From: Hypomesus transpacificus
Lineage: Eukaryota > Chordata > Actinopteri > Osmeriformes > Osmeridae
Direction: 5' to 3'
Length of the DNA stretch: 64,000 nt
Assembly (NCBI RefSeq): GCF_021917145.1
Contig: NC_061074.1
Span: forward strand, 6,544,017 to 6,608,016
The notes below the pieces were generated by a model. It saw nothing but the letters and a program-made list of their open reading frames with translations. It was not told the origin of the DNA and did not search any database. The position numbers were made by a program, and so were the translations under genes. Positions 1 to 12,900 of this stretch are shown piece after piece. Numbering within the stretch: the stretch's first letter is position 1; every line of letters starts with the position of its first letter.

Positions 1-420
1 GCACCTCCAGGACAGCATGTCTCCCCCTATGCACCTCCAGGACAGCATATCTCCCCCTATGCACCTCCAGGACAGCATGTCTCCCCCTATGCACCTACAG
101 GACAGCATGTCTCCCCCTGTGCACCTCCAGGACAGCATATCTCCCCCCATGCACCTCCAGAACAGCATGTCTCCCCCTATGCACCTCCAGGACAGCATGT
201 CTCCCCCTATGCACCTCCAGGACAGCATGTCTCCCCCTGTGCACCTCCAGGACAGCATGTCTCCCCCTATGCACCTCCAGGACAGCATGTCTCCCCCTAT
301 GCACCTCCAGGACAGCATGTCTCCCCCTATGCACCTCCAGGACAGCATGTCTCCCCCTATGCACCTCCAGGACAGCATGTCTCCCCCTGTGCACCTCCAG
401 GATAATACCTCTCCCCCTCA
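1..420. repeat. 30-bp minisatellite at window edge (14 units)
   Basis: Fourteen head-to-tail 30-bp units run from the first base, so the array continues outside the window. The last unit is degenerate. Because 30 is divisible by 3, both strands stay open and give a 10-residue peptide repeat (core SPPMHLQDS on plus). No splice sites, conserved domain or gene context support coding, so I treat it as a non-coding minisatellite. A repetitive exon of a gene lying to the left cannot be fully excluded. Confidence 0.9.
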
Positions 421-3400
421 GGGGAATGATTCATGATTGTGATTTTTTACGTGAATTACGTGGGGGAAACGTGAAACGTCATTTATGTGGAACGTGAATT
501 ACTGTACACCTCCAAGACAGGTAACATTCTGAAAGGCTCATGTATGTGTGTGTGTATCTATGTGTGTGTGTGTGTTTCTTTGTGTGTGTGTATGTGTGTG
601 TGTGTGTGTGTATCTTTGCGTGTGTGAAATGATGCCTACCAGCTCTCATCTATCTTGCTGCCATGCTGTCTCTCAAACATGCAATCTGTTCAACTGAACT
701 CTTATTATCCTGCAGCAGCAGACTAAGAACAAAGCTGTATGTTCTCCCTCATGTGGCTGCAGCTGAGTTAAACTCACCCTGGGTTTAAACCCCGGCTGTT
801 TGGTGGTGTAACTGGAAAGGTTATTCCAGTGGTGCTGTGACTGCCAGCAACACGTCTACAACAACCCATGTTATCACGTTATCAGGTTAGTGCTGGTAGT
901 TCCAGACATCTTATCCTAATCTGGGCCTGTCCTTGGTTGTAAGTGTCAAGATGGTGCCGCTGAGGCACTAGTGTGGTGCTAGCATGGTGTATTTTCTTGT
1001 GAACTGCCCCTCAACCAACCTAAACCCTCAAGGAAGACAAGGTAAATCTCCCCGAAAAACTCCCAACAGGAGAAAAAATTGAAGAAACCTTGGGAGGAGC
1101 AATTCAGAGAGGGATCCCCTCCTCCAGAGACGGTTGGTGGGAGAGAGGAGCAGAACACAGGGTAAACATTGTCATACAATGTCAATGGGTCTTGAAAAAC
1201 CAAAATCCATTGTTGAACTTTATAGATGTAGGACAGGACCGAGAGACTCGCTGTTGGCCGTCATGGAGACTGGTTTCCGGTTGACGACCAGGTCCAGCGT
1301 TGGCAGACTGACGACCAGGCAGGTGCTGACAGCTCAAACCCCCCACAAGGGATATGTGTGGAAGGGGGACAGAGAGGGGAGAGCGGGATTAGAGAATGCC
1401 AGGAGCAACTAACAGATACAGTCATAATAGAATGAGATCCCCACCGGTCAAGTGTGGACTAGTGCAGCAATTTAACAGAGCCAAAAGGGGTATTTGAGGG
1501 GTAGTAGTAGTGAGGTGCTACTGTAACTGTACTGTACTTTAAGTAGAATTGGTTTAATTCACTCAGTGTAAATACCACCCACCTGCGCCATCGAAAGCTA
1601 CCAGGATGAAGTGGTGTTAGTGAGAGGTGGATTTTGTGTGTGAATCAGGAGTTTGAACCCCGGTATGGGTAAGAGATGTAGGAAATGTGTATTGAGAGTG
1701 ATGTGACAACACCTGTGACACAAGTATGTTCTTATTGTTGTGCCAGCTTGGTGCTAGTGTAGTACCAGCATGGTGTTTGCGCGTGGCTAATTAGCCAGCA
1801 GTGTTTGGTTTTACAGAAAGTAATGGCTCCCAGGTGCTCAAGCTCGACAGAGTCCAGACCCAGGAACAATCCTCGTAGTCTGCACAGGGTCAAGGAAGTC
1901 ACACTCACTTTAGAGGTTAATTATTGAAGATTTACGACAGGCTGACCTTGTAAGGTCTAATTTACCACAGACTGTTCATGCCCTTTGTGTCTCTGTTAAA
2001 GACACAGTTTTGAACTCTAGAAAGTGTCAATTCAGAAGGTCCCAAAGGCCAGGAGCCTGGCAGAAGGCTGACGTGAAGGCCTCACAGATCGGGGCTGTGG
2101 AATGGCGCTGCTACGGCTCACCTCTGACCCCTCTACCCTACACATGCTATCTTGGCCCAAGTCTAACTTGAATCATCAAATCATGATAGCATTGATGAGT
2201 AGGAAGCTAAAGTCTGATGAAGCTAAGGCAGATGCCGGGGACTAATTAAGTGATCTTTATTAGCCACACATGCCTGCATATTTTCACATGTCTGCGTGGA
2301 TGGAAGCCACATGGTCGCTGGATGATTCTTCCCTTCCATTAAAGATGATGTGAGGATCAAATGTGTCACTGTTTACTTTTGATCCTGGAGATTTTGTTTT
2401 TATTTCAGGATGAGGCAACAATAAAGAAAGTTCTTTCTTCTCGGTTTCACATCTTTTCTCTGTACCTCTCCTCTCCTCCAGGATTCCTGTAATAACAGAG
2501 GGCTTTTCAGTGGAGCTACACCAGTCAAACAACACTATCTGCTTTGTCTGTTGCAAGTTTGTCTAAACAGCACTGTGCTATTGAAATGTTTTACAAAAAC
2601 ATGTTGAGTTGTTAGTTTACCAGGCAAGGGGGAGGAAAGGACAGGAGAGGATTGGTTCTTTTCTAATGAGATATTATTACAAATGTGGTTCTCTTCATCG
2701 GGTGATGGATGAAGCCAGTTCAAAACGCAAAGAGAACAGAATATTTTCACTGCTTCATCTCTATTCTCTCTTCATCCTCTCCTCTCCTTTCCTTTAGTCT
2801 ATTTTCCTCCTCTCCTACCCCGGACAGGTCCTTCTCTCCATATCTTCAGCTAGTGGAGCCTGTTATGATGTAACTTTGCTGAAGACAGGAGTAGTTGTCT
2901 TGTTATAATCATTGTTTGTGTCACTGACAATGACCTCAGTTGTCTTCTGTTGGTGGCATCACTTTAGGTCTCAACACCTGTCTGCTGTGTCTAGCTCCAG
3001 ACTCTGCTCTGTCTGTATCATTAGTTGCTCTGTCTTTAGAGCCCGTTGGTCTGCCTCTAGATCCAAACTGCCATGTCTCAGTCTGACTAAGGAATCCCCC
3101 GAGTCTCATAGCAGCACTTAGCTGCCCCTCCCTGTTAGGCTAATGGCTTGTTGGATATTAAGCTGCTGCCTGGGTCTGATGGATGGGCAGCTGACTGTGG
3201 CGGAGGCAGAGGGACGGGTGGGGTCTGCAAATCTTTATTGATTACTTCCATTACCTCAACAGCAATCAATAATCAGAATTTACAGCTGGCATAAAATAGG
3301 ATTGGTGTTTCATTTTGGTCGCATCTAATCGATCGCACAGGGTTAATGATTTTTAGGTATACAGATTAAACAGTCTGCATTTCTGTTTGGTGATGAATGG

Positions 3401-5530
3401 TGTGTGTTCACGGTCTCTCAGGGGGGGTTGGGGCTTGTGGACAACTCTCTCATGAGCTCATGCTGGTGTTTGTAGAGCCTTCAGGCGGCCCTCCCTGGCC
3501 CCCCATGTGTTATGTCTCCACCATGTCATGTTGAACACACTTGTATGTTAGCATGTCTGTGTGGCTGTGCTTAGACCGGATTAGCCGCTAGCCAACAGGC
3601 TTGTGCGTAGAGGTGTAACCCCGCCTGCCCTCTAGGGCCCAGATGTGACATCACTGCAGAGTTTGGTTTCAGTCACGTACCGACCTGTATGAGCTCACAA
3701 CATTTCTGCACCACTGGGATCACTGCAAAGGAATGTGCGTTTGGTTTTCAAGGCGTTTATCAGTTTCATATGATGGTCATGGTGCCGTGGTCCTCACACG
3801 TGACTCTTGAGGTGTCGATCACCAGTCTGTCCAGCAGAAAAACATGCCCCCCGCCCCAAGAGAGCGGGATTTATCGAGGAGCATTGCCTGGTTGCTGTTA
3901 TGCCATCATCGGGCTGGAATGACGACGTGAGACAGCTGAAAGTTATCTGGAGAGACAGAGAAGGTTCCGCTCCATGCAGGCTTGACCCACAGCAGGGAAT
4001 GCTGGGATTAACAGGCCGTGAAAATGTTGGAAGAAGATGTCTGAGAGGAAAGAGAGAATGAGAGGTGGAGAAAGAGAAAGAGGGAGAGAGATGGTTGGTT
4101 GAGGTAGTGAGGAGAGAGAAAGATAGACACAGAGACTGAGTGGTATTAACACCTTTATATACCTTGTAAAATACCAGAATTCTCTCACCTATCAATCTCA
4201 GTATCCAGCAGATTTCATCATCCATTCTGAATGTGAACTGGGTCTGTACCTGCACCTGCACCTGCACCTGTACTGAATAATCTGCTGCCCTTCTACTTCA
4301 TCATGTTGGAGCTGGAGTCAGGCTGGCAGTGGTATATGAAGATAGTGGTGAATGGATCAAAGGCCAGACTCAAACCTTTAGCCTTTCCTAGTCCACCCTG
4401 TCAGTCAGCCAGCCTGTGGTCTCTCCTGTTCAGACCTCCCTGTTGGGCCAGGCTTCGGGGGATTACATCATCCAGGGATTTATTGCTTGTGCTGAAATGC
4501 GGATTGATGTTTTATTATTCTGATATTCTGCTGTTTTGGATCTTCTGATGTTGGCGTCTGTTTAACTAACACAGTGTGTGGCAGCTGAGCCTGGGTTCTA
4601 CTGCTCTTGAGATTCTGACAGTTGATGTTATGATGTCCTTAAAATGTGATGTTCAAAAGTTCTAAAATTCAAGATGTGGTGCATTATAGTTCTGATGTTC
4701 TGGAGTTTTTCAGTGTTGATGTCCTAACAGGACCGTAACCATGGACTCAGGCTGTCAGGCTGTACCTTGGCGGCTGTCTTCCTGTCCCCCAAATCTGCAG
4801 TATCACCTCCAACCCTGCAATTGAACAGGGTTGGTGGGTGTGTGAAGTGGGATAATGGTAAGAGTGCACATTTAAACTCATCTTCGTGATAACTTTCCCT
4901 AGCAACAAGTTGGAACAAACTCGTTTCATTACAGAGATCAAAAGTAGAGCTATCATCAGAAGGGATCATACCTCATCAAGTCTGTTTGTCATGTGTTACT
5001 ACATCTGACTCTGTGAACCACTCCTCTGCCATGACCTAAGATCTCGAAACTACTATACGACTTACTGGGTAAGCTTGACTGACTTAGACAGTCTTGTTGC
5101 ATAGAAACAAAGTAAGGTTTGAACCCCGGTCAGCCATTCACAACAGCAACATGCTGTGGTGTGACTGAGTGACCACAGACACAGGGCTGGACAGTAGGGA
5201 GTCCCTGCCCAGTTGGACAGAACCAAGCAGCAGTTAATTAGGCTGCCTCTGATGTGACGTCTGAGACAGAAGAGCCACAGTCCTCCAATCCTTTCCTGGA
5301 CATTCATGATGACAACCTTCCACCTAGTCACCTCTCTGAACAACCACCCTCTGGAACACCGCCCCTCCGCTCTCTCCCTATTGGTCTCTCTTTCATACTG
5401 CCCTGGAGGAGTTACTCCAATGTGATAGGGTTTACCAGGCAGAGCCCAGTGTTATTAAACACACCCTGGCTCTCTGTGAGTTTACCCCAAGAGAGTAACA
5501 CAGAGAAACTTTCTCCAATTCCCTTTTTTT
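421..5530. other. Intergenic, no supportable gene
   Basis: It holds an interrupted TG-rich tract (about 541-625) and a purine-rich stretch near 4035-4125. All open frames are short, lack codon structure or domain similarity that I recognise, and overlap one another. I see no RNA gene or transposon with clear ends. Confidence 0.6.
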
Positions 5531-5532
5531 CT

Positions 5533-5658
<126 letters not shown>

Positions 5659-8020
5659 CCTCTTGCTCCTCTCTGTTTGTCTGCAGTATGATTGAGAACA
5701 GGATGTGTGTGTGTTTATGTGTGTACGTGTTCTAAGGTGTGTGTTGTGTATCTAAGTGAAGAAATGCCATGGCAGGGCACCAAGGAGGATAGGTTAAAGC
5801 TGCCTCGCATCCGTCTATCCCCAGTGGACTCCTGCCATCCATCCGTTCCATCCCTTGCTCCCACCCCCTTAAGATAACAACAGGCGCCTTTGTTGTGTGA
5901 GGGTGAGCAGGCGTTCAAATTGTGCAGCGCCTCGCATGCGAGTGGAGCTTCCATTGTTCATGTTTTCAGCTGGCTGGCTGCATTTGAGGCTGTGATCATC
6001 ATGACCCCATGACCATGACTCTCTCTACAAATCAGGACCTAGTTTTTCTCTGTAGACCTAAAGCCAGGCCAGGACCCAGACCAGAACCCTGAATATCTGT
6101 AGACCATGACACAGACCAGGACGCTAACTCTCTGGAAACTAAGACCCAGACCAGGACCCAAACCAAGACTTAGACCCAGATCTAGACCAGGACCCAGGCA
6201 GACTGTTTACCACTACATTTAATTTTAGCTGCATGAAAAAACACACAGTTGCAATTCTGAAGGATGTTTTCTTCATGCTTGCCTTTGTGGAGCAGAACAG
6301 GTGCTATATGGGGGTGTGAGACAGACTTCTGACAGCTCCCTGCTTCTCAGTGGATAAACTCCACTCTGCTCACAGCACAACGCATTTCTGAGTTCCCTAT
6401 AAGCCTCTGTCCTGATGGTAACCTGGCAGAAGTCCTCAATGTCCCGAGTGGCAACTCTTTCCAGATCTCTGAGTAGAACAGCCTGCATGTGAACTTCACC
6501 CCAGATCTGTGCAGGAGCACTCCAGAGGAGACGTCATCACAACTCTCTTCTCCTCCCCTCATCTTTGCATTCCAGTGATTTACAGAGACAGAGGATGACA
6601 CAACCAGGCGACATCCAGAGAGACAGTCCTCCTCCCCTCTCCCTGACCTCAGGCAGGATGGGGCTTGGTGACCCAGACGCCAGCAGAGGTTGTTTATGGG
6701 TTATTTGATCTCCTACCACATCCCTATCCCGCAATGAGGACATAAACTGTTCAATAAATAATACAGTAGACCCCTCTGCCCTGGTAGCACTGCATAGTAC
6801 TGTGAACCTATATGAACCCTCACTATGATCCTGTATAAACCACATTTTATACATGAATGTGCACCCTGAACAGTGGTTGTAGCGCCTACCCATATTATAA
6901 ACGTACTGTGTATGAACCAATACTGAAAACCTTTATAAACCCCAAAAGACCCAAACAAAGTGCAGTGCAAGTTTACTGAGGAGTGTACTCATATGGACTC
7001 AAATTCTATTTTTTGGATGAGCTTTAAACAAAATGGACTCCAAAACACAACAGAACTGTATAGATGCATAGAGACCTCTATATACAAGAGGCCCACCCTG
7101 GTCCCAGTGCGCTCAGCTCTGACACGCTGGTCAGAGTGATCTGTGTCGCCTGGCCAGTGGAGGCTGTTGGGAGAGGGGAGGGCGCTGGGTACTGTTGAGC
7201 CACAATGGCTCTCCAGAGCAGCTCGTTGAACCCTTCGAGGCAGTAAGCCACGTGAGAGGAGGGTGAATAGGGCTGACTGGGAGACGAGAGGGGGCAGATG
7301 GAGGGATCTTTTCTCCCCCTGACAGGGTGTCTGTCTCGGCCCTGCTCCGTGGTGTGAAGCAGTTAATGTGATTTCCGCCTGGGGTTTATCCCTTATACAT
7401 CTCTGTGTTTGCTCAATACAGCCTCCATATTGAGGGTGCTATAGGAGGAGAGCACATGTTGATGAAGGTCCAGGAAACCAAAGACCTGCTGGATATGGAA
7501 CAAAGTAAAGTTCCTATAAAACTGGTAGCAGCATCTTTCCTAGGGGAAAGCCCTGTTCCGAGCCAGCATGCCCTCGGAACACAGGACGTTATTGTCAATA
7601 AAACATGAAGCAAACAGTTACGTTTTACCCAGTTTACCTGTGTTTCTCTGTACCTCCAGATTTAACAGTTTTTTCTCATGGAAATTGTTAGCTGGCCACC
7701 TGGCTGCCAATGTTGACATTTACAAACGTGGGATATACTTGATAATCAGTACCATTCACACACTGATTTTCCTACTATAATTCCACAAATTCACACGCTA
7801 TTAAGTTTATACAGTTTCAGAGAGCTGGAGTGTTTGGTTTGAAGGATGGAAAATTGAGAGCATGGCTTCAAAGCTGGACACCAGAAGTGAGACTTGGGCG
7901 TGGCCGGAGCTGTCAGTGAGGCCAGGGAAGAGGTTGACACTAAATGACTGTTACAGCCTAACCTCACCAGGCTCGGAATCAGCAACCAGCCTGATCCTGA
8001 ATGAGTGTGTGCGATCAACC
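5659..8020. other. Intergenic, no supportable gene
   Basis: Mixed unique sequence. I found no exon with recognisable protein similarity and no transposon ends. A short repetitive run of ccaggaccc-like words lies at about 6065-6200. Confidence 0.55.
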
Positions 8021-8024
8021 ATCC

Positions 8025-8400
8025 TGGGCTGGGGTTGGGACTGGAGCTGGGGCTGTGACTGGAGCTGTGGCTGGGACTGGGACTGTGGCTGTGGCTGTGG
8101 CTGGGGCTGTGGCTGTGACTGGGGCTGGGGCTGGGGCTGTGGCTGGGGCTGGGGCTGGGGCTGTGGCTGGGGCTGGGGCTGTGGCTGGGGCTGGGGCTGG
8201 GGCTGGGGCTGGGGCTGTGGCTGGGACTGGGACTGTGGCTGTGGCTGTGGCTGGGGCTGTGGCTGTGACTGGGGCTGGGGCTGGGGCTGTGGCTGGGGCT
8301 GGGGCTGGGGCTGTGGCTGTGACTGGGGCTGGGGCTGGGGCTGTGGCTGGGGCTGGGGCTGGGGCTGTGGCTGGGGCTGGGGCTGTGGCTGTGGCTGGAG
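8025..8400. repeat. G-rich hexanucleotide minisatellite (GGCTGG/GGCTGT)n
   Basis: About 375 bp of GGCTGG units alternating with GGCTGT and GACTGG variants, arranged in higher-order blocks. All six frames across it stay open (Gly-Trp, Gly-Ala-Val and Ser-Pro-His repeats), which marks those frames as artefacts. Regular GG runs on the plus strand could form two-tetrad G-quadruplexes. Confidence 0.95.
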
Positions 8401-9953
8401 ATTGGCTGGCTACTCATTTCCTCATAACGAAATTAAAGAATACAATTCTTTGTAATGTAAAGTTTTACTGTAAACAAAAGAACACACGGCTTGTTGATGT
8501 ATTCGTACACAGCTCCAGAGATGTATACACAGTATACCCTCACAGAGGATCAATGGTACAGAAACACAAGGAAAACAGATGCGAAAGGAGGAGTTGAGAT
8601 AAAGAGGAGAGGAGGAACACACCACTGCTCCATGTGATGTCTGATAAGACCGGAGTCGAAAGCAAAGCAATCTGCTTCTTGTTGAGACATTGAAGTGACT
8701 GTCTGGACTGGAGAGAACAGTGGAGAAACCAGTAGAGAAATGAACAGAGAGAAACATCCCCACTGATGATGTCAGAGCGATGAGTCTGTGAAGGAGGGAA
8801 CCCGACTCATCAGGTAGTATCACTGCAACATCAACAGAAGAACATGAAGGCAACAGCATGATGCCAGGTTAGAACTACCCCTCACTCCTGTCTACATCAG
8901 TAAGGCCATATATACAGAACAACTGTCATGTCTTTCAGCTCACCTATGACTGGTATATACACTTGTGAGGTCTTTAGACTCACTTGACATGGTTCTATAC
9001 TGTACAGTATACAGAGGTGGAGGTATGTTTGTCCCTCAGTCTGGGTACTGGATGGCTCAGCTGGGAGGATCCTGGAACGTCTCAGGACAGTGAGAGACCC
9101 AGGATGTGGGGGAAGGAGGAGAGAGGCAGATGAGGGAACCCTGGGACAGTGTTCTAACAGTTCTTCTCCGGAATATACTGTAGCAGTTCTGAAGCTTCTC
9201 TGATCACCAGGCTCGTGTCTTTGGCAGGAAACGTGCCGACAAAGCATGGCTTCCATTAAGACACATGTACTCTAGCAATGGCATATACAACTGATACATG
9301 AACCAAAATAGATACATTGTTCGTAGAGCAGTACTAATAAACCAACTTTAATGTTTCATGTTCTTATAAACATGGGGTAAAGCAAACCCCCAGATAAAGA
9401 ATGCAAGCTGTTTTGCATTTCACTTTAATGTATGCAATCCAGTGATTGATTGATTTAGCTAGTTGTGTAAGAACTTGGCCCAAACTTTGACCAGCATGTC
9501 TTTGTAATTCCATGTGTGTGGGTATGTGTTTGTGTGTGCACATGCAAGTTTGTGTGTGTGTTGTCCTGCTAGAGGTAGGTGGACCATAAAAGTAAAAAAG
9601 ATATCATCTAACACTTTGTCCCTCTTTTCCATACCCTTTATGGAGTTCAAACACACTCATTCCATTCTCCCTGCAGTCTCATGCACTCAGCAGTATCCAA
9701 TCACATAGCTGGAGGGTTCCAGGTCCAGTAGCACACTCATGACCTTAATGTCCCATGTCCTACAGCAGACATATTGCATCCCTAGCTTACTGTCTCAGGA
9801 CGAGAACATGTCCACCTCTCCATGTCTGTGAGGCTCCTAACTCTCCTAACAACCTCACCCTCCAGGACAGGGCCCTAGGGACAAGGATAAGGCCCCAGGT
9901 TCTCAGGATCCAGAGGAGGCTTCATGGTCCAAGGGCCAGGGCAGAACCAGGGT
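8401..9953. other. Region downstream of adamts15, probable 3' UTR and intergenic
   Basis: It lies 3' of the minus-strand adamts15 stop codon. Two ATTAAA-type minus-strand poly(A) signals appear on the plus strand as TTTAAT at 9347-9352 and 9424-9429. Either could end the transcript with a 3' UTR of about 0.5-0.6 kb. No separate gene is visible. Confidence 0.4.
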
Positions 9954-12900
9954 TCATGACAGGATACCCTGGCTGGAGCAGGGCCCCAGGTTACACAGGT
10001 CCAGCTCCTGAGGCTTCCTCTGTCCGGAGCAGTGCTCCCTGGGTGAGTTCATCCTCGTCTGTGTCACACAGCGTAGCTGGCGTCGCTTGAAGCCCCGGCC
10101 ACAGCTCTTGGAGCAAAGTGACCAAGGTCCCACCTCCCACAGGGGGCAAGGGCCTCCACAGACCCTGCTGCCTGGGGGTCTGAAGAGGGGGTCACAGTCC
10201 GGGGCAGGCCCCCCTGCAGGGCCCTGGCACTGCACCGCCCTGTGCTGCACACCACTGCCACAGCTCACTGAGCAGTCCTCCCACCCCCCCGCCTCCCAAA
10301 ACCCAACCACCCTCCTCTCCACCCCTCCCTCCTTCTCTCTCTTCCTCCCACTCTCCTTCTCCCTCTCCCTCCCACCCTCCTTCTCCCTCTCTTTCCCACC
10401 CTCCTTCTCTCTCTCTTTCCCACTCTCCTTCTCTCCCTCCTTCCCTCCCTCCTTCTCTCTCTCCTTCCCTCCCTCCTCTCTCTCCTTCCCTCCCTCCTCT
10501 CTCTCCTTCCCAGCCTCCTTCTCTCTCTCCTTCCCACCCTCTTTCTCTCTCTCCCTCCCCCTCTCCTTCTCTCTCTCCCTCCCTCTCCCTTTCCCCTCCA
10601 CCTGGTTGCTGTCCAAGAGAACACTGTTGCGGCTCCTCTCCTCCTCCCCCCTCCGCTCCTCCTTGCTCCTCCCCTCCCCCGGCCGGTAGAAGGAGTAGCG
10701 TATGCGAGGAGGAGTCATCCTGCCCACGGACAGCACCTCCAGGGTGAGTGCTTCCTGCAGCGGCCGCGTGCCGCGCAGCGTCTCCACGGAGGTGGAGGTG
10801 CCGCTGTACCTCAGCAGGCCGCCGGGCACCAGCACGTCTCTCTCCGCCGCCGACACCACGTAGTTCCCATTCAGGAGGTAGCGCCCCCGCGCGTCACGCA
10901 AAGCCAGGTAGTTGTCGTCGTTGACCAATCCCCGGTAGCCGCGCTGGCGGACGTCAATGTTGGTGGCGCCCACGGGCAGCTTAGCCACAAAGTTGTAGCC
11001 GTGTCTGGAGAGAGGACGGGCGAGGAGTTAGGGACCTTATTGGAAGGTACAAGTAACTACAGTGACAGTTCTGCTTTGTAATGGTTTACTTGATTATTAC
11101 AAGTCTAAAAACGTAATGGTTTGTGAAAAGACTGGTGTGTGCGGTGGACCAGGCAGGTGTGACAGCTGTGTGCTGCACCGAGCGTCCGTCGAGTTAGGGT
11201 TATGGTGGTCATCTGAACTTTTCACTCACAATATCTTACCACATAAATGTTTTTTATACTTGTATTTTTTTTTTCCATGAATTTCCAGACATCAGAAAAG
11301 AGCACCTACGGGATGAGAATCGTGGTGTTGTACGTTTGTAGGCAGAGTTGCCAGAGCACCTACGTGGGCTTAGAGAACATGCCGGAGAACCTCCTGCAGC
11401 TCTGGTTGTCTCCCCCGCAGACGCCACACTTGTCAAACTTCTTCGAGGAGCTCAGCTTGCCGTCGCAGCCAGCCTTGATACACCTCCCCTGGACGCACAG
11501 GGCAGCTGTGTCTGGGGAGCAGGGGGTCCCATCCACCACCTGGGGAGAGCAGAGACACAGGAGACACAGGAGACAAACAGAGAGAAAGATTGAGAGAGAC
11601 ACAGAGACAAACAGAGAGAGATAAAGAGAGAGATAAGAGGGAGGGTAAGAGGGAGGAAGAGAGGGAGGAGGGGACAGGACAGATAAGCTGCTGTAAGTAA
11701 ACCTGAATGCTCTGAGCTTTTCCATCTCAGGGCAGAAGCTAGGAGGTAGAACCAGGATCAGGGGCCTGGCTGGTATTGATGCAACACACTGTCTCAGTAC
11801 TGACACAGTAAACAGAGCTGACAGCTTACAGCTGTTAGTAACACTGCCCCGCTCTGCTTTCTGCTCTCCTCACTCCTCTCTTTCTTCTGGCCTCCTGACT
11901 CTCAGCTATGCTCTCTTTCCACCTCCATTTCTCTCAGATAGAAAGTCTAAAGTAATAAAAAGAGCTTTTCTCTCTTTAAATAATTCATAGGAATCAGCAC
12001 GGTCTGGTTCGGTAAGCCCCTAGAACCAGAGAAGAGCAGATGCAGTCTGGTTCTACTCGGTTCTAGCCAGGTAGTACCTTAGGAGCCAGGACGTAGAAGT
12101 ATCCAGTGCCGTTGGCCCGGCAGATGAGCTTGCACTTGTCCTTGGGTGAGACGCCCGAGTACTTGGGCACCCAGACCACGGAGGAGCTCAGCCGGTTGCT
12201 GTTCAGGCTGAAACCGTTGAACGCCTCGCACTGCTCCTCCCGGAATGTCTTCCCTGTGGGGGGTGTGGGGGGAGAGCACATGCTGTCTGAACATGCCGGG
12301 CGGACCACTGATCTGTGCGTGACACAGGTGTGTGTGTGGGGTCCTCCAGGGGTCCGTACCTTTGCGTGATGCACAGGGCTCCAGGTTGCAGGAGCGGTAC
12401 CGAACCCGTAGACCCTGACAGAACTTCCCCCCGTGTTCTGGTGCTGGGTTGTCACACTCCCTCCTGGCCAGCTGGGCCCCTCCACCACAGGTCCTAGAAC
12501 ACGGGCCGAAGCCACCCCACTTCCCCCAGCGCCCATCCACCTGCCATGGGAACACATACACACATACACGCAAACACACATGAATGCACACACAAACACA
12601 CACATTTCTAGAACTTTGCCCAAAATGTTTGTAAAGTGTCTCATATGTAATCTCCTATGCATGTCATATGGAGCACTCTGAGTCTAATCCCTGAGGCAGG
12701 ACCTCCCTCCAGCTCACCCTGGGTTGGCTTGTGTTGTTCCTGTGGGTGCAGCTCCCCCGGTAGCAGACCCTGTCCCCCCCACAGCCTGTCCCGTCAGCCC
12801 AGGGGAAGTGTCTGGTCTGGCAGACCAGCTGGCCCCGCGCCTTCCCTGTGCACCACAGCTTGGAGCACGGCTGCATGTAGGGGCAGGGCTTGGAGGCCAC

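Noticed and set aside
17..436. 139-residue repetitive frame (SPPMHLQDS repeats) and its antisense twin
   Set aside because: The 30-bp unit is a multiple of 3, which keeps both strands open. No splice sites, domain or neighbouring exon support it.
7791..8597. About 200-residue Ser-Pro-His, Gly-Trp and Gly-Ala-Val frames
   Set aside because: All derive from one GGCTGG hexamer array read in different frames on both strands.
10087..10689. Plus-strand 200-residue Ser/Phe/Pro-rich frame
   Set aside because: It is antisense to the real last exon of adamts15.
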